A stretch of 64,000 nt of DNA from Streptomyces hyderabadensis (lineage in GTDB: Bacteria; Actinomycetota; Actinomycetes; Streptomycetales; Streptomycetaceae), in the NCBI RefSeq assembly GCF_020404845.1, contig NZ_JAIOJZ010000005.1, positions 124,001 to 188,000 on the forward strand, written 5' to 3'. Below the pieces are notes generated by a model. That model made no database searches. It saw only the letters and a program-made list of their open reading frames with translations, and was not told where the DNA came from. Shown piece by piece: positions 52,283-60,831 of the stretch. A program made the translations under genes and the position numbers. The stretch's first letter is position 1; each line of letters starts with the position of its first letter.

Positions 52283-53677
52283 CTACCAGTCGCCGCTGAA
52301 GGGCCGGTGCTCGCAGACGTCGCCGCACGCGTGGCGCGATACGCCGAATGAGCGGATGGGACTGTTCTCCGGGATACCGACGACCTTGAAGGTGGTGCTG
52401 GTCGGCGCCGACTCCGTCGCTCCGAACAAGGCGACGACATCGACCGTGTGAGTACCGGACCGCCAGGGGTGTGCGTGACTGAACGCCCACTCCCCGTTCT
52501 CGTTGACGCCGGTGGCTCCTATGAGGATGCCTCGTTCCATCAGTACGACCTTGGTGGTGCCGGGTTGGGCCTTCCCCGAGAAACGCGGTCGAGGCCCGGA
52601 GAACGCTCCGTCGACGGGAGCGGAAACCGTCGGCGCCGCCACCTCTGTCTGCACGGTGAAGCGATGTTCCAGCACGGGGGAACAGCCGTCGCCACGCAGT
52701 CCGACACAGTGGACGATGTGCTCGCCGGCCTCCCAGTTGACGGAGCGGCGCCAGGTCCACTGACCGGTGCCGCCCACCTGGGCACCTCCGAGGTACTGCC
52801 CCCGCTCGAAGAGGAGGACGTAGTCGGTACCGGGCGAGGCGTTGCCGGAGAACTTCACCATGGGACCGGCCAGTCCGCCGGCCGCCGGCTTGGAGATGGC
52901 GGGCGGCTCGCCCACCGGCTGCGCGTAGTGCAACGCCGACTCGGGGGACTGGATGGTGAACTCGGTCGAGACCGGCGGCAGGGCCGGTGGTGTCATGAGC
53001 GCCGTGACGTCCACGTCCGCCTTGTCGAGGACACCCAGATTGCACAGTCCCGCGACCACGATACGCGCGACTTCATAGGCGCCGGTGTGGTTCAGGTGGG
53101 TCGAGTCGATGACGCCCTCGGGATGCAGCGGGTGTTCCCCCGCGTCGGTCCAGCAGAAGTAATGACGCAACCGGGTGGGGCCCATCTCGGCCCACAGTTC
53201 CATGGTGCGGCTCGTCAGATCGACCACCGGTGCCCCGAACTCCCGTGCGACCTCCAGCATCGCCCGCGGGTAGGGCCCCAGCGTGTTGAGCACCTCTCCG
53301 GCGCTGGAGAAGGCGTAGCGCGCACACGGGGTGACCAGGACGGGTGTGCCGCCCTCCGCGTGCACGTACTGAACGAACAGGCGCAGGAACTCCTGGTATT
53401 CAGGTACCGGCACATACCGCGTGCCGTTGTGGATCATGTGGTCCACGCAGCCGAACCCGATGAGTACGACGTCCCCGCGCCGCATGCGGTTCAGCATCGC
53501 GGGGAAGCGTTCGGTGAAGTACTTCCGAGTGGTCATCGCGCTGCGGGCGTAGTTGGCCACGGCGACAGGCCCCACCAGGAGGTCCTCGATCTTCTGCCCC
53601 CAGCCCGCCATCGGGGCCTCTTGGTCCGTCCGCGGAGCGGGCACGGAGTCCCCGAGGACGAAGATGGTTCGGTTCAC
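52283..53677 (-). CDS. SGNH/GDSL-like protein with two C-terminal Ig-like repeats, no signal peptide
   Basis: A 464-residue protein. The N-terminal SGNH fold starts at once ('MNRTIFVLGDSVPAPRTDQE', GDS serine at about 11), with 'GWGQKIEDLL', 'VVLIGFGCVDHMIHNGT' (block III) and 'DSTHLNHTGAYEVARIV' (block V Asp and His). It resembles rhamnogalacturonan-acetylesterase-type SGNH proteins, but block III reads G-C-V-D where those have G-H-N-D. Two similar repeats follow (about 255-345 and 350-440), each ending 'W.. G.HTV..V.L.G'. No Sec or Tat signal is seen. Last gene of the Stealth cluster; a glycan O-acetylation or deacetylation role is inferred. Confidence 0.78.
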   Translation of the reverse strand: MNRTIFVLGDSVPAPRTDQEAPMAGWGQKIEDLLVGPVAVANYARSAMTTRKYFTERFPAMLNRMRRGDVVLIGFGCVDHMIHNGTRYVPVPEYQEFLRLFVQYVHAEGGTPVLVTPCARYAFSSAGEVLNTLGPYPRAMLEVAREFGAPVVDLTSRTMELWAEMGPTRLRHYFCWTDAGEHPLHPEGVIDSTHLNHTGAYEVARIVVAGLCNLGVLDKADVDVTALMTPPALPPVSTEFTIQSPESALHYAQPVGEPPAISKPAAGGLAGPMVKFSGNASPGTDYVLLFERGQYLGGAQVGGTGQWTWRRSVNWEAGEHIVHCVGLRGDGCSPVLEHRFTVQTEVAAPTVSAPVDGAFSGPRPRFSGKAQPGTTKVVLMERGILIGATGVNENGEWAFSHAHPWRSGTHTVDVVALFGATESAPTSTTFKVVGIPENSPIRSFGVSRHACGDVCEHRPFSGDW

Positions 53678-53690
53678 TGGATTTCCATTC

Positions 53691-55784
53691 CTAGCGGTCG
53701 ACCACGTTCATGGCCATGGCTCCTGAGGCGGAGCAGTAGGGCCGCACCCACACCGGCCGGGCCGGATGCACCACGGCGAGTTCCGAGACCGCGTCCCCGG
53801 CCAGCGGCACGGACGGGTACGCGTAGGCGCCCTTGACGTCCGGGAAGTCCTCCAGCAGGTGGCACACACGGACCTTGCGCCGGTCGTTCGGGTCCGGTTG
53901 CAGCCACCAGTCCCAGTCTTCCCAGCGTTCCAGCCGGTGGTCGACGACGCGTCGCACCGGCACCTCCGCCCGGAAGGCATGGCGACCGAGGACCTGCACG
54001 GGCACGGTGAAGTTCTTACCGTGGGGACCACGGCGGCTCACGACGAACAGCGCACCCGGCTCGATCCGGCGGCCCCCGCACAGTACGCCGCGCAGCGTGA
54101 TGGCGCCGTCCCCCAACTCGACGTTCGCGCACTCGGCGTGCTCCTCGCGCAGCACCGTGCGCAACATGAGCCGGCCGTTGGGCTGGGCGTACGGGAGGTT
54201 CCAGGCGACCGGTCCGGTCGGCGGGCGGCCCACCACTTCCGCGCGTGCGTCGATCAGTGCCCGTGTGTCCCGGATGCCCGCCTTCATGTGCACAGTCCTC
54301 GCCTTGACCGAACGCATCGTCACCTGCCAGCGTCCGTCACCGAGTTCGTCGAGGGCGGACGGGCCGAGCGCAGCCGTGTACCGGGTGCCTCCGTTGTCGA
54401 GGTGGGTGCGAGAGGTCCGTACGGGTACGTCGGGCTTCCGATTGCCGTCGGACGGCTTGTGGCGCAGCACGAACTGCCAGCGGTGACGGCCGTCCCCCGG
54501 GCCTTCGGCGGTGAAGCGCAGCCAGCCCGCGCCGTCGGCGACGACGTCCACGGTCGCCGCGCCGACGCTCACGGGAGGGACGGTGGCCGGAGCCGCCGTC
54601 CGGCGGGCTCCGGTCGGCGCGCGGTACCCGCGGACAGCGGCGGCGCGACGGCGGGCAGCGTCCTCGAAGAGCCCCACGTAGCGGTCCGCGACGGCCGCCG
54701 GGTCGTAGCGGGCGGCGTTGCGCAGAGCCGCCTCCCCCATGTCACGACGAAGGACCTCGTCGGCCATGAGGCGCCGCAGTCCCCAGGCGATCCCCGCCAC
54801 TTCGCCGGTGGGCACCAGAAAACCGTCCTCGCCGTCGCGGAGGATCTCCCGGGGACCGACCGGGCAGTCGGTGGATACCACGGGCAGTCCGCACCGCATC
54901 GCCTCCACCAACGTCATACCGAAGGACTCCGCGCTGGAGGTGACCGCGGCGATGGAACCCTTCGCCCACTCGGAGTCGATGGGCGAGAACCCGCCCATGA
55001 GCAGCACCCGGCCGGCCAGCCCCAGTTCGGTGACGAGCGCGCGCAGCTTTCCGGCCTCGCCACCGTCGCCGTAGATGCGCAGCTGCCAGTCGGGGAATTC
55101 CTCGGCAAGACTGCCGAAGGCGCGAATCAGCAGATCGTAGCGTTTGATGTGGTGCATGCGGCCGGCGCTGACCACGATCTTGCGCGTGCAGTCGGAGGGC
55201 TGCACAGACGGTCGGGGCACGCTGTTGGGGATGCCGACCACGGTGATACCGGGGATCGGCGTGTTCTCCATGAAGGACTTGGCGTCGGCCTCGGTGACCG
55301 TCGTGATCGCGTCCAGCCGCGGGTAGACCCGGGCCATCTCGGCACGCACCGCCGGCGGGATGGCGAGGTGCGTCATGTGCTCCTGGGCGACGCGCAGTGC
55401 GCCCTCCCGGGTGTGGGCGGCCACGAAAAGGTTGAGGCTCGGCCGGGTACCGACCACCACGTCGGCGTCGGTCTTGCGCAGGTCCCGGATGATGCGCTCG
55501 TCGGTGAACCGGTTGTACTGGGCGAAGAACTCCTCCTGCCGCGGTACCACTTCGCTCGGTTCGTCGCTGCCGACGGCACCCCGGTCGGACGAACCGGGAC
55601 GCAGGTCGACGAGGGCCCGGACGCCGATGCGCGGTGAGATCTCGAACTTGGTGGTGTTCGCCCGCCGGAAGACCGAGACGATTTCCACCTCATGGTGAAC
55701 GGCGAGCGCCTCGGCGAGGTTGATGACCGTTCTGTTGGTACCGCCGATGCCGTAGATGTTGTTGATCAGGAAGGAGATCTTCAC
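53691..55784 (-). CDS. GT4-family glycosyltransferase with C-terminal beta-rich extension
   Basis: A 697-residue protein. Residues 1-375 form a GT-B glycosyltransferase: 'MKISFLINNIYGIGGTNRTV', 'VVSAGRMHHIKRYDLLIRAF', 'WQLRIYGDGGEAGKLRALV', and the E-x7-E motif in 'AESFGMTLVEAMRCGLPVVS'. Residues about 400-697 are a beta-rich region containing two similar sandwich-like units ('GWLRFTAEGPGDGRHRWQFV', 'WQVTMRSVKARTVHMKAGI', 'RLERWEDWDWWLQPDPNDRR'), as seen fused to teichoic-acid-type transferases. No signal peptide. The first gene downstream of the Stealth trio, overlapping by 4 bp. Confidence 0.87.
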   Translation of the reverse strand: MKISFLINNIYGIGGTNRTVINLAEALAVHHEVEIVSVFRRANTTKFEISPRIGVRALVDLRPGSSDRGAVGSDEPSEVVPRQEEFFAQYNRFTDERIIRDLRKTDADVVVGTRPSLNLFVAAHTREGALRVAQEHMTHLAIPPAVRAEMARVYPRLDAITTVTEADAKSFMENTPIPGITVVGIPNSVPRPSVQPSDCTRKIVVSAGRMHHIKRYDLLIRAFGSLAEEFPDWQLRIYGDGGEAGKLRALVTELGLAGRVLLMGGFSPIDSEWAKGSIAAVTSSAESFGMTLVEAMRCGLPVVSTDCPVGPREILRDGEDGFLVPTGEVAGIAWGLRRLMADEVLRRDMGEAALRNAARYDPAAVADRYVGLFEDAARRRAAAVRGYRAPTGARRTAAPATVPPVSVGAATVDVVADGAGWLRFTAEGPGDGRHRWQFVLRHKPSDGNRKPDVPVRTSRTHLDNGGTRYTAALGPSALDELGDGRWQVTMRSVKARTVHMKAGIRDTRALIDARAEVVGRPPTGPVAWNLPYAQPNGRLMLRTVLREEHAECANVELGDGAITLRGVLCGGRRIEPGALFVVSRRGPHGKNFTVPVQVLGRHAFRAEVPVRRVVDHRLERWEDWDWWLQPDPNDRRKVRVCHLLEDFPDVKGAYAYPSVPLAGDAVSELAVVHPARPVWVRPYCSASGAMAMNVVDR

Positions 55785-57541
55785 CGGACCTCGCGCTCCT
55801 TCCGCTCGAAGGGACTGGGTACCGGGTAATAGGAGCTGAGGAACGTGCCGAGCATCTCCGTCTGACGGTCGATGTCGTGACCGTCGGACAACGTGTCGTT
55901 GATGCAGAACGCCTGCCGGTCGCGGCGGGCCAGCAGAATGCCCAGCCGTCGTGCCACCTCGGGCCTGGCCAGGTCCAGATAGGCGAACCGGATGTCAGAC
56001 GGCACCGCGCGGCCCGTGAAGTAGGCGTAATAGTGGTACAGCGACGACGGGATGGAGATGTCGGTGGGGCTTCGGAACCGGCTGTGCGATGTCTGCCAGT
56101 GCGCCTCGCGGTACTCGCGTTCTATCTCCTCCAGCACACTCCGCCGCAGTGCGTAGGGTGCGTGCCGGAGTTTCTGGACGATCACCGAACCGAAGTTTTC
56201 CAAGAGGAGCCGCCGGTTGTTCTTGCCGGCCGCGTCGACCGGACGGTCCACCGGGCTCGGGCTCCAACGGGGTACTTGGGACGGCGAGAAGAAGGTCCGG
56301 GTCATGCCGTTCGACAGGAAGAAGTCCTGCGGCGTGACGGGACGGCCCAGGAACATGTCGTCGTTGAGGTAGAGGAAGTGCTCGGACAGGCCCCGGATGT
56401 GGTGGAGCCGACTCTCGATGGCATGCGAGTTGAAGGTGGGCAGCGCTGCCGGATCGGCGAAGATCTCGGAGTGGTCGACGACGGTCAGGCGCGGATGGCT
56501 GTCGTTGAGCCAGGCCGGACGCTGCCCGTCCGTGACCAGGTAGACGTGTCTGACCCAGGGGGCGTTCTGCTCCAGTGCCCGCAGCGAATAGCGCAGTTCG
56601 TCGCGGCTGATGTAGCGGGCCGCGTTCGCCGACTCGGTGTGGTAGCCGCCGTCGTAGGCACTGCGGCGGCGCTGCCAGGCGGGGTCGTTGCCGTCGACCC
56701 ACGTGTAGACGACGTCGATCGGGAAGCGCACGTCCTCGGGCAGCGCGTCGGCGCATGCTTGAACTGTGCGCACCGAACGGGTGCGTCTGGTGTGCAGTGC
56801 GGCGAAGCCGGTCAGCCGGCTGACCGGCACGGTGACGCGCGCCTCGCGTATCGACACGTCCTCGGTGACGCGGTTGGGGCGCGGCGCCACGAGGCGTCCG
56901 GCCTCGGGCTTCCAGAACTCGATGTCGCAGCTGTGCTCGAGTCCGAGTACCAGTGAACCGGTGGGGTCGCTCCAGACCATGCCGATCTGGAGGACCGCGG
57001 CGTTCCGGGCTTGTTGCCGACCGGGGCGTGAGCCCGCCAGCACCGCCCGGGCCTGCGGTGTCTCGCCCCGGCACGCACGCACGTAGACGGGGCTGTGCGC
57101 GGCACATCGCTCCAGAGCCCGGCCCACCTGCTCGCGATCGGACTCCGCGACGGCCAGGGCGGAACGGAAGTCGGAGTTTCCACGGATGGCGAAGTAGTCG
57201 ACCCCTGCCTCCTCCAACGCGGTCACGACCAGTTCGAGGTTGGCCTCACGCAGGCCGAGCGGGGAGACGGTGGGCCGGACCAGAGCGATCCGGTCGCCGG
57301 GCCCGGCGAGGGCCGCGAGCCGCTCTTCCGCACGGAAGAGATGCGGCCAACGGCGGCGGGCCCGGAAGCCACGGAACAGCCGGGACGCGAGGGAGAGAGC
57401 GTGCAGTCGTCGAAGCAGGTGCTTGAGTACCGTGCGCAGCCGTATCGGGACGCGGCGTGCGATACGGCGTCTGATGCCCGCCGGGACCAGGCTGCGATAC
57501 GCCCCTACCGCGGCGGAGGCCTCGGGGTTGCCTGTGCTCAC
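55781..57541 (-). CDS. Stealth-family sugar-phosphate transferase, intact catalytic motifs (copy 3)
   Basis: A 586-residue protein. The N-terminal region is basic and contains a module ending 'CDIEFWKPEAGRLVAPRPNR'. The Stealth regions follow: CR1 'FPIDVVYTWVDGNDPAWQRR', CR2 'RDELRYSLRALEQNAPWVRH' then 'VYLVTDGQRPAWL', CR3 'ESRLHHIRGLSEHFLYLNDD' then 'MFLG', and CR4 'RDRQAFCINDT'. It ends with 'YYPVPSPFER'. Stealth enzymes, like GlcNAc-1-phosphotransferase, join sugars by phosphodiesters in capsules or wall polymers. Overlaps both neighbours by 4 bp. Confidence 0.92.
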   Translation of the reverse strand: MSTGNPEASAAVGAYRSLVPAGIRRRIARRVPIRLRTVLKHLLRRLHALSLASRLFRGFRARRRWPHLFRAEERLAALAGPGDRIALVRPTVSPLGLREANLELVVTALEEAGVDYFAIRGNSDFRSALAVAESDREQVGRALERCAAHSPVYVRACRGETPQARAVLAGSRPGRQQARNAAVLQIGMVWSDPTGSLVLGLEHSCDIEFWKPEAGRLVAPRPNRVTEDVSIREARVTVPVSRLTGFAALHTRRTRSVRTVQACADALPEDVRFPIDVVYTWVDGNDPAWQRRRSAYDGGYHTESANAARYISRDELRYSLRALEQNAPWVRHVYLVTDGQRPAWLNDSHPRLTVVDHSEIFADPAALPTFNSHAIESRLHHIRGLSEHFLYLNDDMFLGRPVTPQDFFLSNGMTRTFFSPSQVPRWSPSPVDRPVDAAGKNNRRLLLENFGSVIVQKLRHAPYALRRSVLEEIEREYREAHWQTSHSRFRSPTDISIPSSLYHYYAYFTGRAVPSDIRFAYLDLARPEVARRLGILLARRDRQAFCINDTLSDGHDIDRQTEMLGTFLSSYYPVPSPFERKEREVR

Positions 57542-59160
57542 GAATGTCTGTCCGGCTCTGTGTCGGTCTGCGGGCGGTCGTACTCGAAGACGCTGGGGAC
57601 GGGGTAGTACTGGTGCAGGAAGCTGACGACGGCACCGGTCCCTCCTCGGGACCTCGCCTCGTCCGTGCCGAGACCGAAGAACTGGATCTGTTGCGTGTCA
57701 CGCCGCACGAGCAACCGTTCCAGGTCGGTGCGGATGCCGGGCAGCGCCGCATGGAGCGCCACCGATGCCTCCCCCGACGGGTCGGCGAGACCTGCGACGT
57801 GTCCGAAGTGGTGGACCATGCCGTCCATGGGGTGGGTTCCGGGCACGCGGGGCATGGCCTGGTCGTTGGCCAGGGGAAGGGATCGCGCCCCCGCTTCTCC
57901 GAGCCGGGTCAAGATGTCGGCCCGGTACGGCTGGGGCCCCGCCGCGTAGCCGTGACCGGCAGCCCGGCCCGTGACGGAATAGGCGGCGCGGACCCATTCC
58001 GCGAACGACTCCGACGCGTTCCAGGGGCCACGCCGCGGACGTGTCCCGCCGCTGGGGGTGAAGTAGTCGAAGGGGCGCACCGGCCGGCCGAGCAGAGCGC
58101 CGGGACGCATGAGCAGGAAGTGTTCGGCGACGTCGGGCAGCTGGTCCAGCTGCCACTCGGCCCCCGGCCCGGCGCGGACGATGCTGATCCGCTCGTCCGT
58201 CTTCAGCCAGGCCGGCGGCTCCGCTTGGGCCACCACGTGGACGACGTCGGTCCACGGCGCGTACTGGTGCACGGAGCGCAGGGCGGCGCGCAGCAGTTCC
58301 TCGCCCCACGGTGTGGGGTGCTGCCACAGCAGGACCGCGTCCACGGGGAAGGTGATCTCCTCGAGCCGTACGACGTCGAAGTTCTCGAGTGTGATCGTCG
58401 GGTCCATGTCACCGTCGATGTCGCAGTAGCCGGACAGCCGGTCGAGGCCGATCTCGATGCCGGGTGCCTCGGCGGGTACGGCACGTTGGACCCGGTTGGG
58501 GCGGGGACCGATGAGCCGCTCGTAGGGCAGGTCGGTGTTGGCGGTCCAGAACTCGATCTCGATGCCTTGGTCCTCACCCACCCACAGGTGCTCCGTGGGA
58601 TCGGTGCGGAGCCAGGTGAGACGGATCACCTTGGCCTTGCCGTAGTGCTTCCAGGCCTTCATGTGACTGCCCGGAATCTCACGGGTGTCGGCCGCGGACG
58701 GGGACACGGAGACGACGTAGCCGGTGTGTTCCTCCAGCAGGGCGCGCAGCACCCGGCGCACGGTGCCCTTGTCGCGCACCTCCACGGCGAGGCACAGACG
58801 TCGGTCGTCGAGGGCGGGCACCGCGAACCAGGGCACCTCGGCGGCGTCCAGCGCTTGGGTGACCAGGTCGTGATCGAGTCGGCGGGCGAGGTCGACGGTG
58901 AGCCCGGTGTGCACGTGACCGATCCTGCCGTCGGGGGCCTGCGTGCGACGCTCGGACTGCCCGAGGCCCGCACGGCGGACGCGACGCAGGGCCCTGCGGT
59001 GCAGGCGGGCCTCGCGGCGGCTCAGGGTGCGCGCGAGGCCGCCCTTCACCTTGCGCCGCACGCCCGCGGGAACGGTGGTCGCGGCCGCGGAGCGCACCGG
59101 CTGGGGGACGAACCTTCGGTAGACATGGACCGCGGAACTCATCGACGTCGGATTGGGCAC
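57538..59160 (-). CDS. Degenerate Stealth-family protein, predicted pseudoenzyme (copy 2)
   Basis: A 540-residue paralogue of its neighbours; it aligns throughout but lacks the catalytic residues. CR1 reads 'FPVDAVLLWQHPTPW' in place of Y-T-W-V-D-G-N-D-P-A-W. The CR3 region reads 'VAEHFLLMRPGALLGRPV' where active copies have L-N-D-D-M-F-L-G. CR4 reads 'QQIQFFGLG' in place of C-I-N-D-T. Scaffold features are kept: 'APWTDVVHVV...PPAWL', the N-terminal 'EIEFWTANTDLPYERLIGPR' then 'PNR', and the end 'YYPVPSVFE'. The frame is open and compact, so it is maintained, not decayed. GTG 59160 has a CGGAG site; ATG 59142 is an alternative. Confidence 0.85.
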   Translation of the reverse strand: MPNPTSMSSAVHVYRRFVPQPVRSAAATTVPAGVRRKVKGGLARTLSRREARLHRRALRRVRRAGLGQSERRTQAPDGRIGHVHTGLTVDLARRLDHDLVTQALDAAEVPWFAVPALDDRRLCLAVEVRDKGTVRRVLRALLEEHTGYVVSVSPSAADTREIPGSHMKAWKHYGKAKVIRLTWLRTDPTEHLWVGEDQGIEIEFWTANTDLPYERLIGPRPNRVQRAVPAEAPGIEIGLDRLSGYCDIDGDMDPTITLENFDVVRLEEITFPVDAVLLWQHPTPWGEELLRAALRSVHQYAPWTDVVHVVAQAEPPAWLKTDERISIVRAGPGAEWQLDQLPDVAEHFLLMRPGALLGRPVRPFDYFTPSGGTRPRRGPWNASESFAEWVRAAYSVTGRAAGHGYAAGPQPYRADILTRLGEAGARSLPLANDQAMPRVPGTHPMDGMVHHFGHVAGLADPSGEASVALHAALPGIRTDLERLLVRRDTQQIQFFGLGTDEARSRGGTGAVVSFLHQYYPVPSVFEYDRPQTDTEPDRHS

Positions 59161-59175
59161 GTCATGAACTCCGTC

Positions 59176-60819
59176 TCATCGTTCGAAGGGGCTGGGGGTT
59201 GGGAAGTACGAGGTGAAGAAGTCGTCCAGCAGCTCTTGCTGGGCCTCCGTGTCCTCGGGGGTCGAGAAGGCGTCGTTGAGACAGAAGGAGTCCCGATCCC
59301 GGCCGTCGAGCAGCCGTTGCAGCCGGTCCGCCAGGTCGGGCACGGCCAACTGGATGTACGTGAAGGGCATCGACCCCGGCTGCGCCCGGCCGGTCAGCGC
59401 CGCGTAGTACAAAGCGAACGACGAGGTGGGCGAGAGATCGGTCATGGCCCGGAACCTGCTGGCCGACGTACGCGCCCACGCCTCGGGGAACTCCAGTTCG
59501 GCCTCCTCCATCGCCGAGCGTCGCAAGGCGTAGGGGATGTGCTCCATCGGCTGAGTGATGACCTTGCCGAAACGTTCGTGCAGTAGCGCCCTGTTGTTCT
59601 TGCACGCCGCGTCCACCGGGGTGTCGGTCTCGGCGACCGGCCCCTGCGGTATCCGGTTGCGCGACGGGAAGTAGCGGGCCGTCCCGCTCGGCGTGAAGAA
59701 CGCGTGGGGGGCGACCGGGCGACCGATGAACATGTCGTCGTTGAAGTAGAGGAAGTGCTCGGCGAGCCCCTCGATGTGGTGGAGCTGACTCTCGATCGAG
59801 TGCGAGTTGAACGTGGGCAGGTCCCCCGGGTTGCGGAAGATCTCCCGATGGGTGGCGATGCGGGCTCCGGGCACGTCCTCGCGCATCCACTGCGGAACCT
59901 GGTCGTCGGTGACGACGTAGATGTTCCGGATCCAGGGCGCGAACAGATGGAGCGAACGTATCGAGTAGCGCAGTTCATCCCGGCTGATGAACCGCGCGTC
60001 ACTCGCCGACTCGGCGTGGTAGACCTCGCCCTTGGCCTGCGCCTTGCGCCTCTTCCACGCCGGGTCGTTGCCGTCGACCCAGGTGTAGACGGCGTCGACG
60101 GGGAAGGCGATGTCGTCGGCGCAGTTCACCAGGAACTCGGGCCGGGTCGGCAGCGCCGGTGCGAGGAGTTCCGGGGTCCAGTCCGACACGAAGCGGCTGA
60201 ACAACCGAGCCGCGCCCATGACGTTCTGCCCCTCGCCGGCCACCGCCCAGGTGGCGCGATTGGCGCGTGGAGCGACGAGGTACGTGCCCTGCCGCTGCCA
60301 GAACTCGACGGCGCAGCCGTACTCGTGTCCGAGCAGCATGTGTCTGCCGGGGTCGGTGCGGTACCAGCTGACTTGGAGGATCCTGGCGCCGACCACCTCA
60401 CGCCAGGCCCGCGGGTCGCGCGACGAGACCGGCTTGGCGAGCCGGGGCGCGTCCGGGTCCACGACGGTCAGGTGACCCGGGTACTGACCGAGCCCGCGGA
60501 AAACCGCCTGGAGCACCCGCTCCCGGTCCTCCTCGGCGACGCCCACGACCGTGCCGTGGTCGACCGTGCCGCGTACGGCGAAGTGGCCGACGCCGGCCGC
60601 GTCGAGCAGGGCGACGAGTGCCGAGCGGTTGGCCTCACGGGCGGCCAGCGGAGTCAGCCCCGGCTCGACGTAGACGTCGCCGTGCTCCTCCGTGAGCGTC
60701 GTGGGCGCACTGGCGGCGGAGCGCCACGGTCGGGCCGTGACGTCCTCCCGGGCCGCGACGCTCGGAGCGGTCTGATGCCCGGTGAAGTCAGATACGGTCG
60801 TCACGCCACCGAACCTCAT
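59176..60819 (-). CDS. Stealth-family sugar-phosphate transferase, intact catalytic motifs (copy 1)
   Basis: About 547 residues from ATG 60819 (GTG 60831 or GTG 60804 are alternatives). The N-terminal module ends 'CAVEFWQRQGTYLVAPRANR'. CR1 'FPVDAVYTWVDGNDPAWKRR', CR2 'RDELRYSIRSLHLFAPWIRN', CR3 'ESQLHHIEGLAEHFLYFNDD' then 'MFIG', and CR4 'RDSFCLNDAF' are all complete. It ends 'YFPTPSPFER'. First gene of the five-gene minus-strand operon. It should transfer a sugar-phosphate to a growing surface glycan, in the cytosol or at the inner membrane face. Confidence 0.92.
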   Translation of the reverse strand: MRFGGVTTVSDFTGHQTAPSVAAREDVTARPWRSAASAPTTLTEEHGDVYVEPGLTPLAAREANRSALVALLDAAGVGHFAVRGTVDHGTVVGVAEEDRERVLQAVFRGLGQYPGHLTVVDPDAPRLAKPVSSRDPRAWREVVGARILQVSWYRTDPGRHMLLGHEYGCAVEFWQRQGTYLVAPRANRATWAVAGEGQNVMGAARLFSRFVSDWTPELLAPALPTRPEFLVNCADDIAFPVDAVYTWVDGNDPAWKRRKAQAKGEVYHAESASDARFISRDELRYSIRSLHLFAPWIRNIYVVTDDQVPQWMREDVPGARIATHREIFRNPGDLPTFNSHSIESQLHHIEGLAEHFLYFNDDMFIGRPVAPHAFFTPSGTARYFPSRNRIPQGPVAETDTPVDAACKNNRALLHERFGKVITQPMEHIPYALRRSAMEEAELEFPEAWARTSASRFRAMTDLSPTSSFALYYAALTGRAQPGSMPFTYIQLAVPDLADRLQRLLDGRDRDSFCLNDAFSTPEDTEAQQELLDDFFTSYFPTPSPFER

Positions 60820-60831
60820 AGGACGACGCAC

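Noticed and set aside
57538..59160. Treating the middle Stealth gene as a decaying pseudogene
   Set aside because: The frame is full length, has 4-bp coupling to the next gene and keeps scaffold motifs at both ends, so selective retention is more likely than decay.
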